A DNA stretch of 31,019 nt from the IMG/VR virus record IMGVR_UViG_3300010885_019155, positions 1 through 31,019 of that record; one strand, 5' to 3'. The DNA is from a virus. The notes under the pieces were generated by a model. The model was given only the letters and a program-made list of their open reading frames with translations. It did not search any database and was not told the DNA's origin. Each line of letters opens with the position of its first letter. Within the stretch, counting starts at the first letter, position 1. The position numbers were made by a program, and so were the translations under genes. Below, in pieces: positions 1 to 7,152 of the stretch.

Positions 1-169
1 GCTACTCGATTGGTCGAGTTTGCCTCCGCTGAATGTCGAAACAAACCGTGAAAGGTTGCAACCTAACACGCAGAGTTAGACACCTGTATCCTGTTAAACG
101 GGATTTAACTGTGAGGCACTTCAGGGGATACCCTGTCGCAAGTTGCAGGTTCAAGTCCTGCCGAGACTG
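1..169 (+). tRNA. tRNA-like element 1, 5' end cut by window, with large central insertion
   Basis: Seen: a D-arm (stem ACTC/GAGT at 4-7 and 16-19, loop containing GG) and a perfect T-arm (GCAGG/CCTGC at 145-149 and 157-161, loop TTCAAGT), followed by CGAGACT as 3' acceptor strand. The first base of the window is the last base of the 5' acceptor strand, so the partner lies outside. A possible anticodon stem TGCCT (21-25) pairs with AGGCA (114-118), leaving about 88 nt between them instead of 7. The insert folds into hairpins (CTAAC/GTTAG at 63-79; ATCCTG/CGGGAT at 88-104). A variable-arm hairpin CAGGG/CCCTG follows at 122-135. No anticodon can be assigned. It may be an intron-bearing class II tRNA, a tRNA-like RNA, or a decayed gene. 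Confidence 0.4.
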
Positions 170-177
170 CCCTTTAT

Positions 178-307
178 GGACAAGATACTCAATGGTCGAG
201 TTATCTGACCTAGTAACGCTATCGTGGCGCGAACGGAAAGGCAAGAGAAGCCCCCACGAAGGGCAACTCCGTGAAAGCTGCGGGTTCAACTCCCGCCTTG
301 TCCACCA
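178..307 (+). tRNA. tRNA-like element 2 with encoded CCA and oversized central region
   Basis: Seen: a perfect 7-bp acceptor stem (GGACAAG 178-184 with CTTGTCC 297-303), discriminator A and encoded CCA (305-307). There is a D-arm ACTC/GAGT (187-190/198-201) whose loop contains GG, and a perfect T-arm GCGGG/CCCGC with loop TTCAACT (280-296). Total length is 130 nt, about 50 more than a normal tRNA. No 5-bp anticodon stem with a 7-nt loop can be drawn. Instead the middle contains CGTGG/CCACG and ACGGA/TCCGT pairings whose order suggests a pseudoknot. The acceptor, CCA and T-arm make a tRNA relationship very likely. Function in decoding is unproven, and the anticodon is not assignable. Confidence 0.5.
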
Positions 308-796
308 ATTTCAACGTCAGCGCAATACCGCGTGTAGTCGCCTCCTGCTATCAACAGGGTCAAGGCAAGGGAGCCTTACCAAGCTCCGGTCCCGGAAACG
401 GACCGCATCACACGGCAGAGCCACCCGCTAAGGGGTGGAGTGTTCTTGCACCGAAGATTGCCCACCTCTTTCGTGGGACGGTCGGAATGACGGGCAACAG
501 GCGTGGGGTGCCGAAAGGTCCACAACTCTGACACGGAGCTCCCGGATAGAAACCGCAATAAGCCGCGGGGGAGACAAGGGAGTGCTGTCGGTTGCCGAAT
601 ACTTTATCTTGGGCCACGAGGACGCTCATGGCGGTCATACGATGGTGGCGTCTGGGTCATCGACCTAGAACAGGCCCGCCTCAACGAAGGACTTTCGTTT
701 CGACCCTTCCGTTCGTATGGCTGGGGTGGGGATGCAAATCGGAATGGCCGTCGAAAGCCTCCCCGTGCTGCTCCCCCTGCCCCTCACTTTCTTTAT
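308..796 (+). other. gene-free stretch with many strong hairpins, possible structured RNA
   Basis: No credible coding gene and no recognisable tRNA T-arm were found here. Several complementary pairings stand out: CGGTCC/GGACCG around a 7-nt loop near 387-405, CCACC/GGTGG near 421-437, TTGCCC with GGGCAA enclosing CCCAC/GTGGG (about 459-498), a wider GCACC/GGTGC enclosing these, and a helix joining CTGAC (near 528) to GTCGG (near 587). This density of nested helices is more than expected from ordinary spacer. Whether it is one RNA or several is unknown. Confidence 0.35.
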
Positions 797-937
797 GACA
801 GGTGTAGCATCCAAGTGGAGATGACCACTTGGGGTCGAAGCAATTCGATTAACCCAGAAATGCGGAACGCTGGCGAAGCGACAGGAAGGCGGTTAAACGC
901 CTCTCTGGAGATGTGGGTGCAAATCCCACCACCTATC
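797..937 (+). tRNA. tRNA-like element 3 (weak), elaborated structure
   Basis: Seen: a perfect T-arm GTGGG/CCCAC with loop TGCAAAT (913-929), and a 3' strand CACCTAT that pairs with ACAGGTG (798-804) at six of seven positions, extended by G797-C937. A D-arm CATC/GATG can be drawn (808-811/820-823), but it competes with a stronger 8-bp hairpin, CCAAGTGG/CCACTTGG (811-818/825-832). The interior holds TCGAA-GCAA-TTCGA (835-848) and GGCG/CGCC hairpins. No anticodon arm is visible. It could be a tRNA-shaped domain of a larger RNA rather than a tRNA. Confidence 0.25.
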
Positions 938-943
938 TCATTT

Positions 944-1057
944 ACGCTGGAGCAGGTGCTGTCCTTGGAAGCCGCCTCGATTGGCGGTGGGGTAAGCTTA
1001 ACAGCTTGCTTCTCCTGAAAAGACTCGTGGACGCCGGTTCGAGTCCGACCCAGCGAC
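944..1057 (+). tRNA. tRNA-like element 4 (weak), long central helix
   Basis: Seen: a T-arm GCCGG/CCGAC with loop TTCGAGT (1033-1049, one mismatch) and acceptor strands CGCTGG (945-950) and CCAGCG (1050-1055). Between them a helix GTCC/GGAC (961-964/1029-1032) ends right at the T-stem and encloses GAAGC/GCTTC, which in turn encloses two hairpins (CGCC/GGCG, and AAGCT/AGCTT at 994-1007). A normal D-arm and anticodon arm are missing. It may be a tRNA-like domain rather than a decoding tRNA. Confidence 0.25.
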
Positions 1058-1070
1058 TTAAAAATAAATG

Positions 1071-1099
1071 TTGACATATCAGAACCAAGACCCCATAAC
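1071..1099 (+). promoter_or_regulatory. promoter, TTGACA-N17-CATAAC
   Basis: A perfect -35 hexamer (1071-1076), a 17-bp spacer and a CATAAC -10-like box (1094-1099). The start of transcription is expected near 1106. It sits just upstream of a hairpin-rich stretch that ends in an intrinsic terminator. The same -35/17/-10 combination recurs at 13120-13148. Confidence 0.6.
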
Positions 1100-1106
1100 A
1101 CTTTCA

Positions 1107-1613
1107 TTGTTCTTTCACTTTTGGCTTCCGCAAGGAGGTCAGGCACCGCAACTCGAAAAGACACACCGGCGACCAGCGCTCGCTTCCTGTCCAAAGGGAG
1201 GAATGAGGTTACTTAGTCAGCCGCGTCGAGCCTGAAATAATGGCTACCCACTCGAATTGGGATGATACTAGATAATCGAGCCAAGATGTTCAAGCAGACA
1301 AAAGGGGTGGGAGGCAGACCGAAAGGTCCCCATTTCTAAAAGCTTGGAACGTGCCTAAGACTTGGTTTGCCACGGGAGGAGCGGGATGAGCAATCACCCG
1401 CCCACATCATCAAGGTAGCCCCACGGGGCAGCTCTGGGACATGGGGAAACACCGTACGGCAAACCTTCCATTTCGGTAAAAGCGTCGGAAGCGCGAAATC
1501 GCTCCGGGGAGTTCAGGCATTTACTCCTGTTAGTCGCTGACTGCCGATTCCAATTTGAGACACCTACCACGGGTGGGATGTCTTGAGCCAACTCTGCGGG
1601 GTTGGCTCTTTTT
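1107..1613 (+). ncRNA. about 500-nt structured RNA with own promoter and terminator
   Basis: The boundaries come from the promoter at 1071-1099 and the terminator ending at 1613. Stems with GNRA tetraloops are visible: GCTTCC-GCAA-GGAGGT (1124-1139), GACC-GAAA-GGTC (1317-1328), and GCGGG-A-TGA-GCAA-TCA-CCCGC (1381-1401). A strong hairpin AGACA-CCTACC/GGTGGG-TGTCT spans 1558-1583. No plausible protein is encoded. Known large ornate RNAs of phages (GOLLD, ROOL) often lie next to tRNA genes and are of this size class. I cannot confirm membership without a covariance search, so a new class is equally possible. Confidence 0.6.
1585..1613 (+). terminator. intrinsic terminator of the structured RNA
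   Basis: An 8-bp stem GAGCCAAC/GTTGGCTC (1585-1592/1601-1608) with an 8-nt loop, then five T residues. The next gene start follows 33 nt later, with a TTGACA element between. Confidence 0.85.
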
Positions 1614-1626
1614 GTTGGTGGAGGCG

Positions 1627-1644
1627 TTGACAGCCGCCAATCTA
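1627..1644 (+). promoter_or_regulatory. start-proximal bipartite element, TTGACA-N6-AATCTA
   Basis: TTGACA lies 13 nt before the ATG at 1646, with the second block after six bases. It lies between the terminator ending at 1613 and the first head gene. Confidence 0.5.
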
Positions 1645-1645
1645 C

Positions 1646-1894
1646 ATGCCCGCAAACGGATTATTTGTCGGTCTTCCCAAAGCTACGATTGAAGCCATTC
1701 GAGATAAGGCGGTTACGTTTATCCTAGAAGGCAAGACTATCATGAGCTACGGGGATGGTTCCACGAATGCCTCGAAACAATTTGCAATGCCCCCGCAGCA
1801 GATGTTGCAGGAGGCAAATTACGCGTTGCTTCGGATGGAAGGTGGCCGCACAAGAGGTCTTTACACGAACTACAATCGTCTCGTTGACCGTTAA
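1646..1894 (+). CDS. small gpW-like head connector protein
   Basis: An 82-residue protein directly before the portal gene, the position and size of lambda gpW (68 aa), which plugs the portal before tail joining. It is predicted mostly helical, with an IEAIRDKAVTFILEGKT helix followed by MSYGDG and a second helix around residues 50-65. Its stop overlaps the portal ATG (TAATG), so the two are probably translationally coupled. The ATG at 1646 is preferred because a TTGACA element ends 13 nt before it. There is no Shine-Dalgarno sequence. The assignment rests on position, length and general character, not on a diagnostic motif. Confidence 0.55.
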   Translation: MPANGLFVGLPKATIEAIRDKAVTFILEGKTIMSYGDGSTNASKQFAMPPQQMLQEANYALLRMEGGRTRGLYTNYNRLVDR

Positions 1895-3633
1895 TGCCCC
1901 TCGAACCCCAGCCTAATCAAAAGCCGCCCGGACTCGTCGACCGACTCCGAGTTAGCTTGTCTAATCTTCTTAAGCCCAAGGCTTATCAGGGTGCGTTTGA
2001 GTCGACGCGTTACAGCGTCCACCGGACTCGTATCGACGCTCCGCAGCCAACCGACTTCCGTCAGGAAATGTCGGGTTCGACTCGCCGAGAAATGGTGCGC
2101 CTATCGCGCTGGCTGGAAAAGAATAACGGCCTCTACAAGCAGATGATTAAGGACACCGCCATTTACACGGTGGGCGAGGGTATCGGGCTTCAGTGCTTGG
2201 GTGGAGACTACGATTGGCAGAACGTTGTGGAAGCTGAATGGGAACAGGAGTGCCTGAACCCGGAAGTCGCTGGACGCTTCTCGATGCTGGAGTGCCTATT
2301 CATTATTTGCGAGGCGCTTGACCGAGATGGCGAAATCTTTGCGATTAAGTGCAAGACGAAGAACGGCGGTCCGAAGTTTCAGATTATCGAAACGCACAGA
2401 ATCGAGACTCCCCCAGACGCATCGTCGATGGTGGACATCTTTGATGGCATCAAGTTCGACAAGCTTGGCAGGCCGATAGCCTATTACGTCAAGCAGATGG
2501 ATGGTAAGTTCCAGACCATTCCGGCGGCGTCTATGATGCACATCTTTGACGCGGAATATGCGTCGCAGAGCCGAGCTTTCCCACCCCACCAGCACGCAAT
2601 CAACAATTTGCGCGACGAGATGGACCTATTGGCGATGGAGAAGGTCGCCGTTAAGGACAATTCCCGCACCTCCCGCATTCTCAAGGTCGAAGACCCGAAG
2701 ATGGACATCGGCGATGTTGGTCTTGGTCAGCCGATGGGCGAAGGCAGCTCAACGACCGTGAACACCGACCCGGATGCGATGAACCGTATCCTTGGTGGTG
2801 TGACCGCAGTGCTCCAGAACAACGAAAGCTTGGTGTCCTATGCGTCAGCCAGACCCTCGTCGGCTTTTGCCGGATTTATTGACCACCTTCGTCGAGATTC
2901 GGTCATGGGCGGGCTTCCGTATGAGTTTGTCGCCGACCCTGCGCGGGCAGGCGGAGCTGCTGTTCGATTGATAGTGGCAAAGGCTGGTCGATTCTTCACC
3001 CACCGTCAGACAGTCATCATCAACAGATTCCTACAACAATACTTCCAATTCTGGTTGGGAATCAAAATCGAGCGCAAGGACGTCCCGAACGCAAAGAATT
3101 GGTGGAAGACCGAGTGGGTATGCTGTAAGTCGGTGACTGTGGACGCCGGCAGAGAGGGGCAGAACGAAAGAGCTGACCTAGACATGGGCAGAACTCCGAT
3201 TAGCGATGACTTCCAATCTCGTGGCTACAACTTTGAAAAGACAATGCGCAAGATTGCACGCGACAACGCGTTCATCCAGCGAGTGTCCAAGGAAACAGGT
3301 ATCGCAGAGGACAAACTGTGGCGTAAGTCTCCTTCGGGAGGCGCAGGTGGTCAACCGGGCGGTCCGGGAGCGCCTAAGACAATCCCAGAGGGTGCATTGG
3401 GCATCGTTATGCCGGGGCCAGATGGTAATCCGCAGATTGTTCCGATTGACCAGATTGCTGGCGCACAAGAAGGCGAACCGCCTGACCCGCTGACTAACAC
3501 AGACCCAGAACTCAAAGCTCCTCCGCATCAAACAGGTTGGGTTCCAGCAGAAATGACGGATACTTCTGTTGACACATTGCCAAAACAGAATCCCGGTCTT
3601 TCCCGAAACCGAGAACAACCTTACCAACGATGA
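1894..3633 (+). CDS. portal protein, lambda-like family
   Basis: 579 residues. The portal forms the dodecameric ring at one capsid vertex through which DNA is packaged and ejected. The N-terminal third (residues 20-120) has the arrangement of lambda-type portals: a tyrosine-rich AYQGAF segment, RREMVRLSRWLEKNNGLYK, then the helix leading to YTVGEGIGLQ. A DRDGEIF segment near residue 144 is also typical. The last ~100 residues are Gly/Pro-rich and probably disordered. It starts on the TAATG overlap with the upstream small protein and ends in an ATGA overlap with the protease gene, the usual portal-protease order in lambda-like phages. Confidence 0.9.
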   Translation: MPLEPQPNQKPPGLVDRLRVSLSNLLKPKAYQGAFESTRYSVHRTRIDAPQPTDFRQEMSGSTRREMVRLSRWLEKNNGLYKQMIKDTAIYTVGEGIGLQCLGGDYDWQNVVEAEWEQECLNPEVAGRFSMLECLFIICEALDRDGEIFAIKCKTKNGGPKFQIIETHRIETPPDASSMVDIFDGIKFDKLGRPIAYYVKQMDGKFQTIPAASMMHIFDAEYASQSRAFPPHQHAINNLRDEMDLLAMEKVAVKDNSRTSRILKVEDPKMDIGDVGLGQPMGEGSSTTVNTDPDAMNRILGGVTAVLQNNESLVSYASARPSSAFAGFIDHLRRDSVMGGLPYEFVADPARAGGAAVRLIVAKAGRFFTHRQTVIINRFLQQYFQFWLGIKIERKDVPNAKNWWKTEWVCCKSVTVDAGREGQNERADLDMGRTPISDDFQSRGYNFEKTMRKIARDNAFIQRVSKETGIAEDKLWRKSPSGGAGGQPGGPGAPKTIPEGALGIVMPGPDGNPQIVPIDQIAGAQEGEPPDPLTNTDPELKAPPHQTGWVPAEMTDTSVDTLPKQNPGLSRNREQPYQR

Positions 3634-4637
3634 TTAGAAGCGACCTAACTTACGCCCTTTCGACGGGAAAACCCCTTCTCATCGACCCAATTAAGGCGAA
3701 GTCGTTTCTGGCTAATGCAAATGCAATTCTCTCTAACCCAGAGCTTGCATATCTTTTGTCCCAGCACGTTTCTGGTAAATCCTATCAACCGAAGAAGGAC
3801 GTTGGTCCCAAGGGTAAGCGTTTTGCGGCATCTGAAGACGACGATATGGACACGATGGCTGGCGCAACCGGCATTTCCGTCCCCACCCGCCCTTACATCC
3901 GTGATGGTATCGGGATTATTCCCGTCCGTGGGGTAATCGGAAAGTGCCTTAGCCCTCTTGAGGCGATGCTTGGATGCGCGGACATCGACACGATTGCCAA
4001 GACCCTAGATGAGTGGAAGGACAACGATAACATCTTTGAGGTCATCCTTAACATTGATTCTGGCGGTGGTTCTACCACCGGATTAGAAGAACTTGCCAAG
4101 AAAATCCGCAATTACGAAAAGCCGACCATCGGTTTTTCGGATTCCGATATGGGTTCAGCCGCTTTCTGGATTGGCTCGCAGTGCAAACGCCTAGTGGTGA
4201 CGTCCAGCTCCTCGATTGGAGCTTGTGGCGTCTACATTACGATGAATGACGACCGAAAGAAGTATGAAAAAGAAGGCCGCGAGGTCGTAGTCATAAAATC
4301 CGGCAAGTATAAAGCGGCAGGCGTGGAAGGCACCAGCCTTACCCCTGACCAAATCAATGCCCTACAAGACGAAGTGGACGAGCTGCACCAACGGTTCATC
4401 CGTGACGTAGTGGCAGTCCGGCAGTTTGCGCACCTTGAAGACCTTCAGGGTCAGTCCTTCTATGGCGATAAAGCCGTGGCACGCGGACTATGCACGGGAT
4501 TGGTGGACTCCTTCGAGGACCTCGTTGAAAGCATCAAGGCAACCCGCCGAGTGGCACAGAGAACTACACTCCCTTCCCTTTACTCCCAACCCACGTATCC
4601 TACCTCTTATGAGGGCATCCAACCGTACGGAGGTTGA
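3630..4637 (+). CDS. S49-family head maturation protease
   Basis: 335 residues, with a ClpP/SppA-type serine protease fold. Seen: NIDSGGG (141-147) forming the oxyanion region, MGSAAFWIGS with the probable nucleophile Ser176, SSSSIGACG (192-200), and GKYKAAG with the probable general base Lys228. That Ser-Lys dyad is the S49 pattern. The first ~80 residues are a variable leader. In phages such enzymes process scaffold and capsid proteins inside the prohead, which fits the neighbours: portal upstream and a scaffold-like protein downstream. The ATG overlaps the portal stop (ATGA). The TGA stop lies inside the TTGACA element of the next gene. Confidence 0.9.
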   Translation: MIRSDLTYALSTGKPLLIDPIKAKSFLANANAILSNPELAYLLSQHVSGKSYQPKKDVGPKGKRFAASEDDDMDTMAGATGISVPTRPYIRDGIGIIPVRGVIGKCLSPLEAMLGCADIDTIAKTLDEWKDNDNIFEVILNIDSGGGSTTGLEELAKKIRNYEKPTIGFSDSDMGSAAFWIGSQCKRLVVTSSSSIGACGVYITMNDDRKKYEKEGREVVVIKSGKYKAAGVEGTSLTPDQINALQDEVDELHQRFIRDVVAVRQFAHLEDLQGQSFYGDKAVARGLCTGLVDSFEDLVESIKATRRVAQRTTLPSLYSQPTYPTSYEGIQPYGG

Positions 4638-4651
4638 CAATTTCAAATCTT
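4634..4651 (+). promoter_or_regulatory. TTGACA element before scaffold-like gene
   Basis: TTGACA at 4634-4639 contains the TGA stop of the protease gene. After six bases comes AATCTT. The distance to the ATG at 4667 is 27 nt, longer than the usual 13-16. Confidence 0.4.
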
Positions 4652-4666
4652 TAACAATCCCAAACT

Positions 4667-6334
4667 ATGAGCAATAAGTCCGTCGAAACCCAACTCAAGG
4701 AAGCCATCGAGGCCTCCAAGCAGACCCTCGCCCTCTCCGAACAGGTGACTTCGCTCGCCCAAGAGAAGGATGCGCTCTCGAAGCGCCTCGCTGAAATCGA
4801 AACTTCCCTCTCCTCCCCAAAGGCTTCCGAGCCGGTCGCAACCGACCCCCTCATCATCGCCAAGCTGGGAGAACTGCTCGCTGAACGCGAAGCCTCTGCC
4901 AAGCTGATTAAGGCTCTGTCCGAAAAGACCGACGCCGCCCTCGCCTATGCCACCAAGGTTGAGAAGGAAGCCGCCAAGAAGGCCGACCTCAACGAATACG
5001 TGAAGCAGAAGATTGAAGACGGCGAAGAAGGCAACACCCCCGCAGAGAAGATTAACAACTCTGGCAAGGGTAAGTCCAAGGCCGAAATGCCCCAGTTCAT
5101 CAAGGACAAGATTGAAGAAAAGGAAGAAGAGTCCGAAGAAGAAGCTTGTGGTCCTATGAAGTCCAAGAAGGGCAAGGCCAAAGCTGCCAAGGCCTCTTTC
5201 GATGACGAAGACGGCGATTTTGGTGACCTCGACGACGAAGAAGTGATGCTCATCAAGCAGTATCGCAACTCGTCCAAGACGACCGCCAAGCCGAGCGCTG
5301 ATTCGACCCTCAAGTCTCCCCTCAAGGAAGAGAAGAAGGATTTCGGCGACATTATCCCGCAACCCGGTCTCGACCCTAACAAGAACAACGTCAACAAGGA
5401 CAACACTACCTCTACTGGTATTAAGCTCGCGTCCAAGGCCTCCAAGAAGGGCGAAACCGACGTTGAAGAAATCATGGAGTCTCCTGATGTCCAAAAGGAC
5501 GAAGGCGAAGAACATACCCACGAGCAGACCCTATCCACACCTGAAAAGGGTGCTAAGAAGGGCAAGAAGGCCGAAGAAGCTTCTCTCGAACCCCAAGCCG
5601 CTACTGCCGCCAAGGGCGAAGCCCTCCCGCAGGCCGTTATGGATTACATCAAGCAGCTCGTCGAAAAGGAAAAGCAGGCTAATTCCCTCCCCGGAATTGG
5701 CAAGCACGACGTTGTTGGTCAGCCCGACCAAGACGGCGAAGAGTCTGTCCTAAACAAGAAGGATGGCAAGAAAGCCGAGTCCATCGAAAAGTGCGTCAAG
5801 GACAACTGTGCTGACGATACCACCAAGGTTCACGAAGACGGCTGTGCCCCGACCAAGGGTAACACTACCCCTGTCGGCGACCTCCAGCCCCTCGCTGCCG
5901 AAGCCCCTAAGTCCTTTGATAACGTTGTCGAAGCCGCCGTTGAGCGTTTCGCCACGGTTGCCAAGGCAAAGAAGGAAGCCGAAGAACAGCTTTCCAAGAT
6001 GGGCGAGACTCTTGCCCTCGAAAAGAACGCCAAGACGGAAGCCTATGCGGCCGTTGCCCAGCTCCAAGCCAAGTTTGAAGCCCTGATGGGTAAGGTTGCC
6101 CAGATTGAAGCCTCTGACAAGTCCATCGAAATGAAGGCCGCCAAGATTGTCTCTGCCTCTGCCTCCGAAGCAGTGGCTGTGGGTATGGACTCTGCCGGTA
6201 TCAAGACCGACCAAGAAGTGATGAATCAGTTCGAGGCTATCTCCGATGCCCGTGAGAAGAACAAGTTCTTCATGGCTAACCGCAAGGTTATCGAAGGCGT
6301 TGCGATGAGCAACCTCAAGCGTCGCTCCCGCTAA
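4667..6334 (+). CDS. highly charged scaffold-like head protein
   Basis: 555 residues, extremely rich in Lys, Glu, Asp and Ala. It has long stretches of predicted coiled coil (about residues 1-115 and 415-490) and acidic low-complexity segments between. Short related helices recur: YVKQKIEDGEE, FIKDKIEEKEEE, YIKQLVEKEKQ. A compact C-terminal region follows (MNQFEAISDAREKNKFF). The position between protease and coat protein, and the composition, suggest a scaffold that is degraded during maturation or a core protein. Uniform codon choice (AAG, GAA, GCC) suggests strong expression. It also produces long shadow reading frames on the other strand. No family was recognised from sequence alone. Confidence 0.6.
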   Translation: MSNKSVETQLKEAIEASKQTLALSEQVTSLAQEKDALSKRLAEIETSLSSPKASEPVATDPLIIAKLGELLAEREASAKLIKALSEKTDAALAYATKVEKEAAKKADLNEYVKQKIEDGEEGNTPAEKINNSGKGKSKAEMPQFIKDKIEEKEEESEEEACGPMKSKKGKAKAAKASFDDEDGDFGDLDDEEVMLIKQYRNSSKTTAKPSADSTLKSPLKEEKKDFGDIIPQPGLDPNKNNVNKDNTTSTGIKLASKASKKGETDVEEIMESPDVQKDEGEEHTHEQTLSTPEKGAKKGKKAEEASLEPQAATAAKGEALPQAVMDYIKQLVEKEKQANSLPGIGKHDVVGQPDQDGEESVLNKKDGKKAESIEKCVKDNCADDTTKVHEDGCAPTKGNTTPVGDLQPLAAEAPKSFDNVVEAAVERFATVAKAKKEAEEQLSKMGETLALEKNAKTEAYAAVAQLQAKFEALMGKVAQIEASDKSIEMKAAKIVSASASEAVAVGMDSAGIKTDQEVMNQFEAISDAREKNKFFMANRKVIEGVAMSNLKRRSR

Positions 6335-6361
6335 TTCTTAACACCTAATACACACAATACT

Positions 6362-7090
6362 ATGGCAAGAGGATTTGGCGGCGGTTATGCTCGTGGCACT
6401 AATGTCGCTACCGGTGAACTTATCGGTGGCGGTGCTGCGGGCGGCGGTGCTGGTGGCGTCCGTCGTGATGCCGAAGTGACTGCATCCCAGCGCTCGGTTT
6501 CTTCTGGTGGCGACGTCAAAGAGGCTATTGCCCGCGTCCAGAACGCTGGTGGTGGCGAGATTAAGCTGAACAAGGACCAAGTGGCTGATGCCCTATCGTT
6601 GCGCCGTGGCGTGGCTGTGGGACCGAATGGCGCTCTGATGCTTGATATGGGTAAGATTTCCAACTCTGACCTCCTCAAGGGGCAGATTAAGATGTTTGAT
6701 GCCAATGGTAAGGAAATGAAGATGGAGCGCACCGTGACCGTCCAGATTGTCGAAAACGGCATCTCTGGATTCCGCGTTGGCACTGCCGGTGGCACTTTCC
6801 AGCCTGCTCGTGCTAAGGCCGAAATCACCGAAGAGCAGCGTCAAGCTATTCTGGGTGCAAACCTACCGCTCCAACTCCGCGGCGCTCGCTTCAATCAGTC
6901 TGGCCAAATCAATGGCTTCAAGATTAACCCTGAGCAGTTTGATAAGCCGACGCGTGCGGTTCTCTACAAAAACTCTGGTCCCGATGGCACGATGCGTTTC
7001 TCGCCTAATTCTCCGGTTGGCAAAGCCCTTCAGGGTCAGCTCGGCGATAGCGGCATCAGCATCCAGAAGCTTAACAACCTCCTCGGCTAA
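6362..7090 (+). CDS. glycine-rich protein with MARG N-terminal tag, head-associated
   Basis: 242 residues. It begins MARGFGGGYARG, followed by a Gly/Ala-rich segment to about residue 35 and then a folded domain. The N-terminus resembles the MARGYS start of three later proteins (13158, 13693, 14311). Its position between the scaffold-like gene and the coat gene suggests a minor head or decoration role. The upstream gap carries TTAACA, a one-base variant of the recurrent element, and no Shine-Dalgarno sequence. I recognise no family. A role as packaged internal protein or as coat-associated protein is inference from position and the shared tag. Confidence 0.65.
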   Translation: MARGFGGGYARGTNVATGELIGGGAAGGGAGGVRRDAEVTASQRSVSSGGDVKEAIARVQNAGGGEIKLNKDQVADALSLRRGVAVGPNGALMLDMGKISNSDLLKGQIKMFDANGKEMKMERTVTVQIVENGISGFRVGTAGGTFQPARAKAEITEEQRQAILGANLPLQLRGARFNQSGQINGFKINPEQFDKPTRAVLYKNSGPDGTMRFSPNSPVGKALQGQLGDSGISIQKLNNLLG

Positions 7091-7103
7091 TTGTCCACAG
7101 AGG

Positions 7104-7121
7104 TTGACAATAATCAAACCT
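7104..7121 (+). promoter_or_regulatory. TTGACA element before coat protein gene
   Basis: TTGACA at 7104-7109, then six bases and AAACCT. The 43-nt gap to the ATG is the longest of the series and is A-rich near the start codon. A TTGTCCACA motif lies just upstream (7091-7099). No good -10 box is visible. Confidence 0.4.
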
Positions 7122-7152
7122 CGAACTTTCAACCCCCCAATAAAATAATCCT

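Noticed and set aside
1-307. Group I introns in tRNA-like units 1 and 2
   Set aside because: The inserts are roughly 50-90 nt, well below the size of known self-splicing group I introns (about 200 nt), and no P7 core sequence is visible.
503-1018. 171-codon open frame in the RNA region
   Set aside because: It runs through two tRNA-like units and strong hairpins, has no credible start signal, and its product looks random.
1107-1613. RNase P RNA or tmRNA
   Set aside because: The conserved core sequences of RNase P RNA and the tRNA-like ends of tmRNA are not present at the promoter-terminator boundaries.
4643-5613. Long minus-strand open frames opposite the scaffold-like gene (292 and 222 codons)
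   Set aside because: They come from the strong codon bias of the + strand gene (AAG, GAA, GCC). The products are low-complexity and no start signals are present.
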